From: Betaproteobacteria bacterium
Lineage (GTDB): Bacteria; Pseudomonadota; Gammaproteobacteria; Burkholderiales; Thiobacillaceae
Direction: 5' to 3'
Length of the DNA stretch: 42,515 nt
NCBI GenBank assembly: GCA_007280375.1
Contig: QYQG01000055.1
Location: 1 to 42,515, forward strand
Shown: in pieces, positions 8,741-17,036 of the stretch
Numbering within the stretch: the stretch's first letter is position 1
How the letters are laid out: each line of letters starts with the position of its first letter
The notes under the pieces: generated by a model
The model's database searches: none
Told to the model about the DNA's origin: nothing
The model's input: the letters and a program-made list of their open reading frames with translations, nothing else
Position numbers and translations under genes: made by a program

Positions 8741-10707
8741 GTGAGGTTGTAAGTGAGGTTGTAAATGAAGTGGCCGCACTCTTCACGGCGGATGGCCGGT
8801 TAGCGCAAGTCATCCCCGCGTTTCGCAGTCGGCCGCAGCAGGTCGAGATGGCGGAACGCATCGCCACGGCCATCGCCGCACGGGAGGCCTTGGTGGTCGA
8901 GGCCGGCACGGGGACGGGCAAGACCTTGGCCTATCTCGTCCCCGCCTTGCAATCGGGGGGTAAGGTCTTGCTCTCGACCGCCAGCAAGACCCTGCAAGAT
9001 CAGCTCTTTCAGCGTGACCTACCGGCGGTGCGCGCGGCCTTGCAGCGCCCGATCACGATCGCCCTGCTGAAGGGGCGCGCCAATTATGTCTGTCACTTGC
9101 ATCTGGGGCGCGCCTTAGAATCGGGGCGTTTCCATGCCCCGACCGAGGTACGCGATCTGAAAAAGATCGCCCAGTTTGCCGCCCGCACGACGGACGGCGA
9201 CCGCATGGCCTGCCAGAGCGTCAGTGAGGATTCCGTCGCGTGGGCCTATGCCGTCTCTAGTCGCGACAATTGTCTGGGCAGCGACTGCCCCCATGTGCGT
9301 GACTGTTTTATCCTGAAGGCGCGCAAGCAGGCGATGGAGGCCGATGTGGTGGTGGTCAATCATCACCTCTTTTTTGCCGATGTCTGGCTCAAAGACGAGG
9401 GCGCGGGCGAGCTGTTGCCCGCCGCGCAGGTGGTGGTCTTTGACGAGGCGCATCAGTTGCCGGAGATCGCCGGGCTGTTTTTTGGCGAACGCATCGCGAC
9501 CGGGCAGTTGCTGGACCTCTGTCGCAGTGTGCGTGAGGCGGCGGCCGTGACGGCGGCCGATTACGCGCCGCTACCCAAGGCCGCCCACGCGCTGGAAAAA
9601 CAGCTAAAAGACGCGCGTTTGGCCTTTAGCGCCCCCACGAGCGGGGGGCGGCTGCCGGCCGAACGACTGGCTGAGAGTGAATCAGGCGCATTAAATGTGG
9701 TTTATAGCGGATTGATTTTATTATGCGATGAGATCGCGACACAGGCCGAACGGTCCGATGAGCTGGGTCGTCTGGATGAGCAATGCGCCGAGGCGAAACA
9801 GGGTTGGCAGCGTTGGCTGGACGGGGCGTGCGGGGCCGATTGGGTGCGCTGGCTAGAGATTACGACCTATGGACTGACCCTGCATGCCACGCCGTTGGAT
9901 ATCGGTAGCGAGTTCGAGCGCCGCATCAAAGGCAGCGAGCAAGGTGAGGGGACCGCTCGCGCGTGGATCTTTACCTCGGCCACCTTATCGGTGAACGGTG
10001 ATTTTACGCACTATCTGCGTCAGATCGGCCTGCCTGATGCGGCCACCCAGGTCTGGGACAGCCCGTATGATTATGAGCGGCAGGCCTTGCTGTATGTGCC
10101 GCAGGGGATGCCAGAGGCGAATACGCCGGGCTATACCGCCGCCGTGGTCGCCCGCGCGTGGCCGGTACTACAGGCTAGTCGCGGTCACGCCTTTATGCTT
10201 TTTACCAGTCTGCGCGCCTTGCGTGAGGCGCAGGGTATGCTCACGCAATGCTTGGCGGAGGCTGGCCTGAACTGGCCCTTGCTGGTGCAGGGCGAGGACA
10301 GCCGTTCGTCCCTGTTGGAACGCTTTCGTAGTCAGCCCAACGCCATCCTGCTCGGTAGCCAATCGTTTTGGGAGGGGGTCGATGTGGCCGGCGAGGCGCT
10401 CTCGGTGGTTATTATCGACAAGCTCCCATTCCAGCCCCCCGACGACCCGGTGTTGGCGGCACGGATGGAACAGATCAAACAGGCGGGCGGTAAACCCTTC
10501 TTTGAGGTGCAATTGCCGCAGGCCGTCATTAGCCTTAAACAAGGGGCAGGGCGCTTGATCCGCCGTGAGGCCGACCGCGGCGTGTTGATGATCTGCGATG
10601 TCCGTTTGGTTGAAAAGCCTTACGGAAAACGCATCTGGCTATCCCTGCCACCGATGCGCCGCACGCGCTTAGAAGGCGATGCGGTGGCCTTTTTTGCGGC
10701 GGGATGA
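8737..10707 (+). CDS. yoaA: Iron-sulfur superfamily 2 DNA helicase, YoaA/DinG type
   Basis: XPD-like 5'-3' helicase of DNA repair. In E. coli the YoaA homologue works with the clamp-loader subunit chi (HolC) at damaged forks. Visible features are Walker A EAGTGTGKT (residues 55-63), four likely 4Fe-4S ligands Cys119, Cys179, Cys184 and Cys190 (the last three spaced as in DinG), the DEAH box (236-239), and the C-terminal motifs GSQSFWEGVDV and QGAGRLIRR. At 656 aa without an exonuclease domain it is closer to YoaA than to Gram-positive DinG. ATGA overlaps join it to smc before it and the HIRAN gene after it. The N-terminus contains a perfect 12-bp tandem duplication. Nearby tsaB also matches the E. 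coli yoaA neighbourhood. Confidence 0.93.
   Translation: MSEVVSEVVNEVAALFTADGRLAQVIPAFRSRPQQVEMAERIATAIAAREALVVEAGTGTGKTLAYLVPALQSGGKVLLSTASKTLQDQLFQRDLPAVRAALQRPITIALLKGRANYVCHLHLGRALESGRFHAPTEVRDLKKIAQFAARTTDGDRMACQSVSEDSVAWAYAVSSRDNCLGSDCPHVRDCFILKARKQAMEADVVVVNHHLFFADVWLKDEGAGELLPAAQVVVFDEAHQLPEIAGLFFGERIATGQLLDLCRSVREAAAVTAADYAPLPKAAHALEKQLKDARLAFSAPTSGGRLPAERLAESESGALNVVYSGLILLCDEIATQAERSDELGRLDEQCAEAKQGWQRWLDGACGADWVRWLEITTYGLTLHATPLDIGSEFERRIKGSEQGEGTARAWIFTSATLSVNGDFTHYLRQIGLPDAATQVWDSPYDYERQALLYVPQGMPEANTPGYTAAVVARAWPVLQASRGHAFMLFTSLRALREAQGMLTQCLAEAGLNWPLLVQGEDSRSSLLERFRSQPNAILLGSQSFWEGVDVAGEALSVVIIDKLPFQPPDDPVLAARMEQIKQAGGKPFFEVQLPQAVISLKQGAGRLIRREADRGVLMICDVRLVEKPYGKRIWLSLPPMRRTRLEGDAVAFFAAG
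8740..8763 (+). repeat. 12-bp perfect tandem duplication at the start of yoaA
   Basis: AGTGAGGTTGTA occurs twice in a row (8740-8751 and 8752-8763), followed by a degenerate third copy. It encodes SEVV-SEVV-NEVA at the protein N-terminus, in frame, so gain or loss of a unit would keep the reading frame. Confidence 0.85.
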
Positions 10708-11114
10708 CGGTGCGGTTGGGGTTTTTGAGCAGGGCTTGCGTTGCGCTACTGATGCTAGCGTGCTCATGGGCTTGGGCCGAGAGGACACCACGGGTAGAGA
10801 ACCATATCATCATCCAGACCTCGCCCTTGGCAGGGTTTCAATACTACGCGGGGCGCGCCTTATTTCCGCTCATGCGGGTGGGCGACCGGCTCGACCTCGT
10901 GCGCGAGCCTGAAAATGCCTTTGACCCGCGCGCGGTGCGGGTCGATTGGCGCGGCGTGCAGATCGGCCATGTGCCGCGTATCGAAAACCTCGACCTTGCC
11001 CGTCTGATCGACCGTGGCGCGCCCTTGGAGGCGCGCATCCTGCACTTGGAGGACAGTCGCGACCCGTGGCAACGCCTACTTTTTGAGGTCATCGTGGTCG
11101 AGCCGGGCCGCTGA
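10704..11114 (+). CDS. Small HIRAN-domain protein with an N-terminal export signal
   Basis: The 136-residue product starts with a signal-like segment: Arg4 and Arg10, a hydrophobic core (ACVALLMLA), then AWA-E as a possible signal peptidase I site near residue 25. A Cys at residue 20 (MLAC) could instead be an imperfect lipobox. The remainder is a HIRAN domain: SPLAGFQYYAG, then VGDRLDLVREPENAFDPRAVRV, then IGHVPR. HIRAN domains in HLTF-type helicases bind DNA 3' ends, and stand-alone bacterial copies are mostly uncharacterised. The start ATG overlaps the helicase stop (ATGA), so the two are probably translationally coupled. Export would separate it from DNA; its role is unknown. The domain call is solid, the localisation is inferred. 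Confidence 0.82.
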   Translation: MTVRLGFLSRACVALLMLACSWAWAERTPRVENHIIIQTSPLAGFQYYAGRALFPLMRVGDRLDLVREPENAFDPRAVRVDWRGVQIGHVPRIENLDLARLIDRGAPLEARILHLEDSRDPWQRLLFEVIVVEPGR

Positions 11115-11119
11115 CCCGT

Positions 11120-11125
11120 TACAAT
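11120..11125 (+). promoter_or_regulatory. Candidate -10 element upstream of tsaB
   Basis: TACAAT within GTTACAATAGCGCG (11118-11131) begins 43 nt before the tsaB start, in the only real gap (48 nt) of this operon. No -35 box is recognisable. It could give tsaB-rimI and the following gene their own transcript. Confidence 0.33.
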
Positions 11126-11162
11126 AGCGCGTGTTCTCCATACCGTTTCCCCTACGCTGACC

Positions 11163-11849
11163 GTGATCCTCCTCGCCCTTGAAACCGCTACCGAATGGTG
11201 TTCTGCCGCACTTTGGCTGGACGGTGAGTTGCGTCTGCAGGAGGCCCATGCGGGCAATCGCCACTCGGAGCTGCTCTTGCCGATGGCGCAGCACCTCTTG
11301 GCCGAGGCGGGACTACGCTATGTGGACCTCGATGCGATCGCCTATGGCGCAGGCCCCGGTTCGTTTACCGGCCTGCGTATCGCCTGTGGGGTAACGCAGG
11401 GGCTGGCCTTGGCGGTGGGCTGTCCGGTGATCGGCGTCGGCAGCCTGCATGCCTTGGCGGCGGCCGTGCCCGTGCAACCGTCCACGGAGGTCTTGGCCCT
11501 ACTCGATGCCCGGATGGGTGAGGTCTATGTCGCGCGCTATCGTGGTGGGGTCGAGATGGCCGCGCCGGCGGTGTTGAAACCGGGCCTAGTGCCGCCGCCA
11601 ACTGCCGGCGCGTACATCGCCGGGACGGGCTTTGCCGCCTATGAGGCCGAATTGCGTGCCGCCTGGGCCGCGTGTTCCGATGGCGCCGATCATGATTACA
11701 CCTTGAGCGATGTGCGTTACCCCAGCGCGGCACAGATCGCCCACTTAGCCGCACCGCGTTTGGCGGCGGGCGAAGGTCGACCGGCTGAGACCGCCGAGCC
11801 TATCTATGTGCGCAACAAGGTCGCGCTCAAAAAGGGGGAGCACGGATGA
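11163..11849 (+). CDS. tsaB: tRNA threonylcarbamoyladenosine biosynthesis protein TsaB
   Basis: Catalytically inactive partner of TsaD in the complex that makes t6A at position 37 of ANN-decoding tRNAs. The 228-residue protein has the ASKHA-fold start MILLALETATEWCSAAL, the HSELLLP motif, and the family signature GAGPGSFTGLRIA. Its length matches E. coli TsaB (231 aa). The start is GTG at 11163, chosen because the family N-terminus begins there. Its stop overlaps the rimI start (ATGA), and the tsaB-rimI pairing is common in bacteria. TsaC, TsaD and TsaE are not in the window. Confidence 0.94.
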   Translation: MILLALETATEWCSAALWLDGELRLQEAHAGNRHSELLLPMAQHLLAEAGLRYVDLDAIAYGAGPGSFTGLRIACGVTQGLALAVGCPVIGVGSLHALAAAVPVQPSTEVLALLDARMGEVYVARYRGGVEMAAPAVLKPGLVPPPTAGAYIAGTGFAAYEAELRAAWAACSDGADHDYTLSDVRYPSAAQIAHLAAPRLAAGEGRPAETAEPIYVRNKVALKKGEHG

Positions 11850-12307
11850 GCATCGCGTTTCGCCCCATGCAAACGGACGATCTCGCGCAGGTTCACGCGA
11901 TAGAGTGCGCAGCCTATCCGTTTCCGTGGTCGGTGGGTAACTTCGCCGATTGCCTGACCTCGGGCTATTTATGCGAGGTCTTGTTAGAAGATGACACGAT
12001 CCAGGGCTATAGCGTCGTGGCCAGCATGGTGGACGAGGCGCATGTGTTGAATTGTTGCGTCGCGCCCGAGGCGCAGGGGCGGGGCTTGGGGCGGCAGATG
12101 ATGCACCATTTGATGATGGGCCTGCCAGACATGCTGGGATCTGGACATGGCCCGTTGACGAGTCTGCTATTGGAGGTACGCCCGTCGAACGCGGCGGCGA
12201 TCCATCTTTATACCGATTTAGGCTTTTGCGAGATCGGCCGGCGGCGCGATTATTATCCGACCGCCGATGGACGCGAAGAGGCCGTGGTGATGAGGTATCC
12301 GGCATGA
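11846..12307 (+). CDS. rimI: Ribosomal-protein-S18 alanine N-acetyltransferase RimI
   Basis: GNAT-family enzyme that acetylates the N-terminus of ribosomal protein S18 using acetyl-CoA. The 153-residue protein shows the acetyl-CoA loop QGRGLG in VAPEAQGRGLGRQMM. It also shows the conserved RimI C-terminal block with NAAAIHLYTDLGF and the RRRDYYP segment. Length agrees with the E. coli protein (148 aa). Start and stop both overlap neighbours by 4 nt, so tsaB, rimI and the next gene are tightly coupled. Confidence 0.94.
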   Translation: MSIAFRPMQTDDLAQVHAIECAAYPFPWSVGNFADCLTSGYLCEVLLEDDTIQGYSVVASMVDEAHVLNCCVAPEAQGRGLGRQMMHHLMMGLPDMLGSGHGPLTSLLLEVRPSNAAAIHLYTDLGFCEIGRRRDYYPTADGREEAVVMRYPA

Positions 12308-12786
12308 CGCAGACCGCGCGTTTAGAGGCCTTGGGCCTATGGCCGATCTGGCGGCAACGCGATCGCTCAGATGACACTGGACAGGAGACCGGAGGACAGC
12401 CTATTGCCGTGCTAGATGCCGTGGTGATCGGCGATGCGCGCATGACCGATGCTGCGGCAGAGGCGTTATTAGTGGCGATGTTGGCGGCGATAGGGCTACG
12501 GCGCGGGGAGAATGCGACGGTGGTCATTATCGGGGCGGACGGCATGAAACCCGCCTTACAACACACCCCTGCGCGGGTGATCATCGTCTTTGGCCAAGCG
12601 GCTGCACAGACCGTCTTGGGCACGCAGGCCGTCCTTGAAGACCTGCGCGGTACGGTGCATCGTCATCAAGGCGTGCCGCTGGTGGTGACCTATCACCCCG
12701 CGTATCTGCTGCGTAGTCCGGCGTATAAAAAGGCGGCGTGGGGCGATCTGCGCGTGGCGCAGCAACAGATACAGACAACGCCCTAG
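12304..12786 (+). CDS. HolD-like (DNA polymerase III psi) / degenerate family-4 UDG-fold protein
   Basis: The 160-residue product starts at ATG 12304, overlapping the rimI stop by 4 nt. Its N-terminus (RLEALGLWPIWRQRD) resembles the HolD tail that contacts the clamp loader (LQQLG...W..R in E. coli as I recall it). The MTDAAAEALLVAMLAAIGL stretch also lines up with HolD. The C-terminal half keeps a family-4 uracil-DNA glycosylase tail (VVTYHPAYLLRSPAYKKAAWGDL), but the N-terminal catalytic GE-PG motif and iron-sulfur cysteines of active UDGs are absent. HolD is known to share the UDG fold, and holD is next to rimI in E. coli. I infer a psi subunit rather than a repair enzyme. The alternative is a decayed UDG. 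Confidence 0.6.
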   Translation: MTQTARLEALGLWPIWRQRDRSDDTGQETGGQPIAVLDAVVIGDARMTDAAAEALLVAMLAAIGLRRGENATVVIIGADGMKPALQHTPARVIIVFGQAAAQTVLGTQAVLEDLRGTVHRHQGVPLVVTYHPAYLLRSPAYKKAAWGDLRVAQQQIQTTP

Positions 12787-12807
12787 GCTGTGTCTTATAC
12801 TCAAGGG

Positions 12808-12898
12808 CACCTCTATAAATCGTCATTCCAGGATTGACCCGGAATCCAGTGGCTAGTATTTACTGGATTCCGGCCTACGCCGGAATGACGAAGAGGTG
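12808..12898. repeat. Inverted-repeat element (dispersed GGAATCCAG/CTGGATTCC type)
   Basis: A long imperfect palindrome fills most of the 154-nt gap before ugd. The left arm, about 12808-12850, pairs with the right arm, about 12861-12898, around an 10-nt spacer. The inner parts (GGAATCCAGT / ACTGGATTCC) and outer parts (CGTCATTCC / GGAATGACG, then GCACCTCT / AGAGGTGC) match well; the middle has diverged. This CGTCATTCC...GGAATGACG type is seen as a dispersed intergenic repeat in many proteobacteria. There is no open reading frame inside. Confidence 0.7.
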
Positions 12899-12940
12899 CT
12901 TATAGAAGCCCCTTTAAACGATTCGTAACGAGAGCACCCT

Positions 12941-14107
12941 ATGAAGATCGCTATTGCCGGTACCGGTTATGTTGGATTGTCGAACGCCATGTTATTGGCA
13001 CAGCACCACGAGGTCGTCGCGCTCGACATTGTGCCCGAGAAGGTGGCGATGCTAGGGCGGAAAGAATCGCCCATCGCCGATACCGAGATCGAGGACTTTC
13101 TCAAGAACAAGCCGCTTAATTTTCGCGCCACGCTGGATAAACACGATGCCTACACCGGCGCGGCCTTTGTCGTCATTGCGACGCCGACCGATTACGACAC
13201 GGCCAACAATTATTTCAACACCCGCTCGGTCGAGGCGGTGATCCGCGATGTCATGGCGATCAACCCGGACGCGGTGATGATCATCAAATCGACCGTGCCG
13301 GTGGGCTATACCGCCAAGATCCGTGCCGAGTTTAACTGCCCCAACCTCATCTTTTCGCCCGAGTTTCTGCGTGAAGGCCGCGCGCTCTATGACAACCTCC
13401 ACCCCTCGCGCATCATCGTCGGCGAACGCTCGGCGCGCGCCGAGGTCTTTGCCGGCCTGTTAAAGGAAGGCGCGATCAAGACCGATATCCCGGTGTTGTT
13501 CACCGACTCCACCGAGGCCGAGGCGGTGAAGCTATTTTCCAACACCTACCTCGCCATGCGCGTCGCCTATTTTAACGAACTCGATACCTACGCCGCCTCG
13601 CACGGACTCGACTCACGCCAGATCATCGAGGGCGTCGGCCTAGACCCGCGTATCGGCGGTCATTACAACAACCCCTCGTTTGGCTATGGCGGGTATTGTC
13701 TGCCCAAAGACACCAAGCAACTGCGCGCCAACTACAGCGAGGTGCCGCAAAACCTGATCAACGCCATTGTCGAGGCGAACAGCACGCGCAAGGACTTCAT
13801 TGCCGACAGCATCCTCGCCCGCAAACCCAAGGTGGTCGGCATCCATCGTTTGATCATGAAGTCCGGTTCGGATAACTTCCGCGCCTCGTCGATTCAAGGC
13901 ATCATGAAACGGATCAAGGCCAAGGGCGTCGAGGTCATCATCTACGAACCCGAGCTACACGAGGTGGAGTTTTTCCACTCACGGGTGGTCAAGGACTTGG
14001 CGGCGTTTAAACGAGAGGCCGATGTCATCGTCGCCAATCGCATGTGCGACCCACTAAACGATGTCGTCGATAAGGTCTATACGCGCGACCTATTTGGCAG
14101 CGATTGA
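12941..14107 (+). CDS. ugd: UDP-glucose 6-dehydrogenase
   Basis: Oxidises UDP-glucose to UDP-glucuronate with two NAD+, supplying precursors for capsule, exopolysaccharide or LPS sugars. At 388 residues it equals the E. coli Ugd length. The N-terminal Rossmann motif GTGYVG is at residues 7-12. Conserved SPEFLREG and the active-site segment [11 protein letters not shown] contain the catalytic Cys253. The C-terminal UDP-binding domain is complete. A weak GAGAG precedes the ATG. It stands alone between a palindromic repeat and convergent rnhB, so no sugar pathway neighbours refine its role. A related nucleotide-sugar dehydrogenase (e.g. GDP-mannose) is possible but less likely at this length. 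Confidence 0.92.
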   Translation: MKIAIAGTGYVGLSNAMLLAQHHEVVALDIVPEKVAMLGRKESPIADTEIEDFLKNKPLNFRATLDKHDAYTGAAFVVIATPTDYDTANNYFNTRSVEAVIRDVMAINPDAVMIIKSTVPVGYTAKIRAEFNCPNLIFSPEFLREGRALYDNLHPSRIIVGERSARAEVFAGLLKEGAIKTDIPVLFTDSTEAEAVKLFSNTYLAMRVAYFNELDTYAASHGLDSRQIIEGVGLDPRIGGHYNNPSFGYGGYCLPKDTKQLRANYSEVPQNLINAIVEANSTRKDFIADSILARKPKVVGIHRLIMKSGSDNFRASSIQGIMKRIKAKGVEVIIYEPELHEVEFFHSRVVKDLAAFKREADVIVANRMCDPLNDVVDKVYTRDLFGSD

Positions 14108-14123
14108 TCTATTAGATCAATCG
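14101..14123. terminator. Perfect hairpin over the convergent stops of ugd and rnhB
   Basis: CGATTGATCT (14101-14110), a 3-nt loop ATT, and AGATCAATCG (14114-14123) form a perfect 10-bp stem. It contains the ugd stop (14105-14107) and the rnhB stop (14112-14114), so both mRNAs end in the same hairpin. No T-tract follows on either side. Confidence 0.55.
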
Positions 14124-14672
14124 CTTAACCGGCGCGAAGCTGCGCCGATGTTCGGGACAGGGGCCATGCGTCTCTAAGGCTTTGAGATGATCGGGCACCG
14201 GATAACCGGCATGACGCTCAAACCCATACTGCGGATACTGCTGCGCGAAGTCTAGCATCAGCGCATCGCGCGCGGTCTTGGCGAGGATGGAGGCGGCGGA
14301 GATGCATGGTTCTAGCGCGTCGCCCTTGACGATGGCGCGGGCGGGGAGGGTCAGTTTAGGTAATTGATTGCCATCGACTAAGACCTGTTCCGGGCGTATC
14401 GCCAATCCTTCCACGGCGCGTTGCATGGCGAGCAGGGTGGCTTGCAAGATGTTGATCGCATCGATCTCCGCCGCGCTGGCCCAAGCGATAGACCAACTCA
14501 AGGCGTGTTCTTTGATCTCCAAGGCCAAGGTCGCGCGCCGTTTGGCGGAGAGTTTCTTGGAGTCTTTGAGCCCCACGATGGGGCGCGCGGGGTCAAGGAT
14601 GACGGCCGCCGCACACACCGGGCCGGCCAAGGGGCCGCGCCCGGCCTCGTCCACGCCGCAGATCAACGGCAT
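14112..14672 (-). CDS. rnhB: Ribonuclease HII
   Basis: Removes ribonucleotides misincorporated into DNA and cleaves RNA-DNA hybrids, using two metal ions. The 186-residue protein begins [17 protein letters not shown] with the first catalytic pair Asp8-Glu9. It continues with [15 protein letters not shown] and the [12 protein letters not shown] segment that carries the remaining acidic residues. Length is close to the usual ~200 aa. Its start overlaps the end of lpxB by 10 nt, so it is the last gene of the long envelope operon. In E. coli dnaE and accA follow; here the convergent ugd ends the cluster. Confidence 0.96.
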   Translation of the reverse strand: MPLICGVDEAGRGPLAGPVCAAAVILDPARPIVGLKDSKKLSAKRRATLALEIKEHALSWSIAWASAAEIDAINILQATLLAMQRAVEGLAIRPEQVLVDGNQLPKLTLPARAIVKGDALEPCISAASILAKTARDALMLDFAQQYPQYGFERHAGYPVPDHLKALETHGPCPEHRRSFAPVKRLI

Positions 14673-15817
14673 GGCAAAAATGGTTTTAAGGCCTCAACCA
14701 GCAGACGCGGCGTGTCGCGGGTCAGGTCGTGGCGCAGGGCGGCCAAGGCCTCGCGTTGCGCGCTGGCCGTGACGGGATCGGTCAGTAGTTGTTCTAAGGC
14801 CGCGGCCAAGGCCAGGGGGGTGGCGGCCGCTTGCAGGAACTCAGGCACGATAGGACGACCCGCTAGGATATTGGGCAGGGCGACGACGGGCGTTTGGCCG
14901 CGTTTGAGCTTGGCCTTGCGACGCATGATCCACGCGGTCAGCCACGGCACTTTGTAGGCGACGACATGGGGACAGGCCATGAGGGTGGCCTCTAAGGTGG
15001 CCGTGCCGGAGGCGATGAGGGCGCAATCGGCCGCTTCCAACGCATCTTGACCGTGGCCAAAAAGGATACGAATCGGCAGGCCCCAGGCATCGAGGCGGCT
15101 TAAGGTCGCCTCAAACAGGGTCAGCGTCTCGCGGGTCACCAAGGGGACTAAAAACTGCACCTCGGGTTGGCGGGCGTGTAAGGCCTTGGCGGCTAGGATG
15201 AAGGCCTCCGCCAAGGCATTGATCTCGCCGACGCGACTGCCCGGCATCAAGACGCAATAGCGTGTCTCTGCACGAAGTTTGAGCCGTTCGCGGGCCGCTT
15301 TTTGATTGGGCAGCGGTAGTCTATGGGCGAAGGGGTGGCCGACATAGGTCGCGGGGATCGCCGCCTTTTGGTACAAGGCGGCCTCCATCGGGAAGATGAG
15401 CAGGGTATGGTCGGCGGCGGCACGCATTTGGGCTAGCCGTTCCGGTCGCCACGCCCAGACAGCGGGGCTGACAAAATGCACGGTGGGGATGCCGGCGCGT
15501 TTTAGGCGTTTTTCAACGCCCAGGTTGAAGTCGGGCGCGTCCACGCCGATGTAGAGGTCGGGCCGTTGGCTCAGGCAATGGGCGATCAATTGACGGCGGA
15601 TCTTTAGGATGCGCGGCAGGGCAGACAAGGCCTCGACATAGCCGCGCACCGAGAGGGCCGCCATGGGGAATAAGGTCTTTGCGCCTGCGGCTTGCATCTT
15701 GGGGCCGGCGATGCCTTCGATCTCGACGGCGAACCCAGCGTCCTTGACCGCCTTGATCAGGGCGCTGGCGATGAGGTCGCCGGAGGCCTCACCCGCAACG
15801 ATGCATACCTTGGTCAT
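14663..15817 (-). CDS. lpxB: Lipid-A-disaccharide synthase
   Basis: Glycosyltransferase family 19 enzyme that joins lipid X to UDP-2,3-diacylglucosamine, forming the lipid A disaccharide at the inner membrane. The 384-residue protein matches the normal length. It starts [14 protein letters not shown], with the conserved GEASGD loop. Further conserved pieces are [20 protein letters not shown] and the C-terminal SGTATLEA nucleotide-sugar site. It lies 6 nt after lpxA and overlaps rnhB by 10 nt, in the classical lpxD-fabZ-lpxA-lpxB-rnhB order. Confidence 0.96.
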   Translation of the reverse strand: MTKVCIVAGEASGDLIASALIKAVKDAGFAVEIEGIAGPKMQAAGAKTLFPMAALSVRGYVEALSALPRILKIRRQLIAHCLSQRPDLYIGVDAPDFNLGVEKRLKRAGIPTVHFVSPAVWAWRPERLAQMRAAADHTLLIFPMEAALYQKAAIPATYVGHPFAHRLPLPNQKAARERLKLRAETRYCVLMPGSRVGEINALAEAFILAAKALHARQPEVQFLVPLVTRETLTLFEATLSRLDAWGLPIRILFGHGQDALEAADCALIASGTATLEATLMACPHVVAYKVPWLTAWIMRRKAKLKRGQTPVVALPNILAGRPIVPEFLQAAATPLALAAALEQLLTDPVTASAQREALAALRHDLTRDTPRLLVEALKPFLPCR

Positions 15818-15823
15818 CGGCGA

Positions 15824-16594
15824 TTAGCGCAGGATGCCGCGTTCAGATTGGGCGATAAAGGCCAGAAACGGTGCAATCTCAGGCGTGCTGGCGACCATCT
15901 CGGCCAAGGCGGCTTGCGCCTCGGCGAGTGATAAACCGTTGCGATAGACCACCTTGTAGGCGCGTTTGATCGCGGCGATGGCCTCCACGCTAAAGCCGCG
16001 TCGTTTTAGCCCTTCGCTGTTGATGCCGTGCGGCGCGGCAGGGTTGCCGGCGACGGTGAGGTAGGGCGGTACATCTTGGCGGATGACGGAGGCGATGCCC
16101 AAGATGCAATGCGCACCGATATGGCAGAACTGGTGGATGCCGACAAAGCCGCCCAAGATGGCGTGGTCGCCGATATGGACATGGCCCGCCAAGGTGGCGT
16201 TATTGGCCATCACGATGTGGTGGCCGAGCTGGCAATCGTGGGCGACATGGACATAGGCCATGATCCAGTTGTCGTCGCCGATGCGGGTGACGCCGCCATC
16301 TTGCACCGTGCCGGTGTTGAAGGTGCAATATTCGCGCACGATGTTGCGGTCACCGATCTCGAGTCGCGTCGGTTCGCCGGCGTATTTTTTATCTTGCGGT
16401 TCGCCCCCGAGGGCATTGAAGGCGAAGATGCGGTTGCCACGGCCGAGCGTCGTGTGACCTTCGATGACGCAATGATGAGCAATCTCGCAGTCGTCGCCGA
16501 TCTCGACATCGGGGCCGATGAGGCTGAAGGCGCCGATACGCACATTCGCGCCGATGCGCGCCTTGGCGTCTATGATCGCCGTCTTGTGTATCAT
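15824..16594 (-). CDS. lpxA: UDP-N-acetylglucosamine O-acyltransferase
   Basis: Catalyses the first step of lipid A synthesis, transferring a 3-hydroxyacyl chain from acyl carrier protein to UDP-GlcNAc. The 256-residue protein consists of a left-handed beta-helix of hexapeptide repeats (IGANVRIGAFSLIGPDVEIG and onward) followed by a helical C-terminal part. The region YVHVAHDCQLGHH contains the conserved catalytic His. Length agrees with E. coli LpxA (262 aa). It starts 4 nt after fabZ ends. Confidence 0.96.
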   Translation of the reverse strand: MIHKTAIIDAKARIGANVRIGAFSLIGPDVEIGDDCEIAHHCVIEGHTTLGRGNRIFAFNALGGEPQDKKYAGEPTRLEIGDRNIVREYCTFNTGTVQDGGVTRIGDDNWIMAYVHVAHDCQLGHHIVMANNATLAGHVHIGDHAILGGFVGIHQFCHIGAHCILGIASVIRQDVPPYLTVAGNPAAPHGINSEGLKRRGFSVEAIAAIKRAYKVVYRNGLSLAEAQAALAEMVASTPEIAPFLAFIAQSERGILR

Positions 16595-16598
16595 CGTC

Positions 16599-17036
16599 TT
16601 AGCCTATCTTTTTGAGGGTACACATTAACTCTGCCTCGGTCGCCAGTTGGCCATCGACCATCGCCTTAGCGGTGAATTTCCAGATGCCGCGCTTGTGGGC
16701 GGTGATGCTGGCCTCGATGATGAGTTGATCGCCAGGCACGACCGGGCGCTTGAAACGCGCGCCGTCGATGCCGACAAAATAGACGATGGTGTTCTCGTCG
16801 ACCGGCTCGGCGGAGGATTGAAAGGCCAACAGACCGGCGGCCTGCGCCATCGCCTCGATGATGAGAACACCCGGCATGACGGGGTGCTGGGGGAAATGGC
16901 CGGGGAAGTGCGGCTCGTTCATGGTGACATTCTTGAGGGCGACGATGCGCTCACCCGGCACGAGTTCCGTAACCCGATCGATCAGTAAAAAGGGGTAACG
17001 ATGCGGCAGGTGTTTCATGATCTCGGTAATATTCAT
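16599..17036 (-). CDS. fabZ: 3-hydroxyacyl-[acyl-carrier-protein] dehydratase FabZ
   Basis: Dehydrates 3-hydroxyacyl-ACP in fatty acid elongation and competes with LpxA and LpxD for the same substrates. The 145-residue hot-dog-fold protein has the start [20 protein letters not shown]. Its active site includes His47 in HFPGHFP and Glu61 in [11 protein letters not shown]. Length matches the family. Its start overlaps the lpxD stop by 4 nt, which would couple the balance between membrane lipid and lipid A synthesis at the level of translation. Confidence 0.97.
   Translation of the reverse strand: MNITEIMKHLPHRYPFLLIDRVTELVPGERIVALKNVTMNEPHFPGHFPQHPVMPGVLIIEAMAQAAGLLAFQSSAEPVDENTIVYFVGIDGARFKRPVVPGDQLIIEASITAHKRGIWKFTAKAMVDGQLATEAELMCTLKKIG

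Noticed and set aside
12052-12303. 84-codon N-terminal extension of the HolD-like gene
   Set aside because: It lies inside rimI in another frame; the ATGA overlap at 12304 gives the natural start.
12304-12786. Calling this gene an active uracil-DNA glycosylase
   Set aside because: Only the C-terminal UDG-like tail is present; the catalytic GE-PG motif and iron-sulfur cysteines are missing.
16028-16615. 195-aa plus-strand frame opposite lpxA
   Set aside because: Its periodic Asp/Val-rich sequence is the mirror image of the lpxA hexapeptide repeats.
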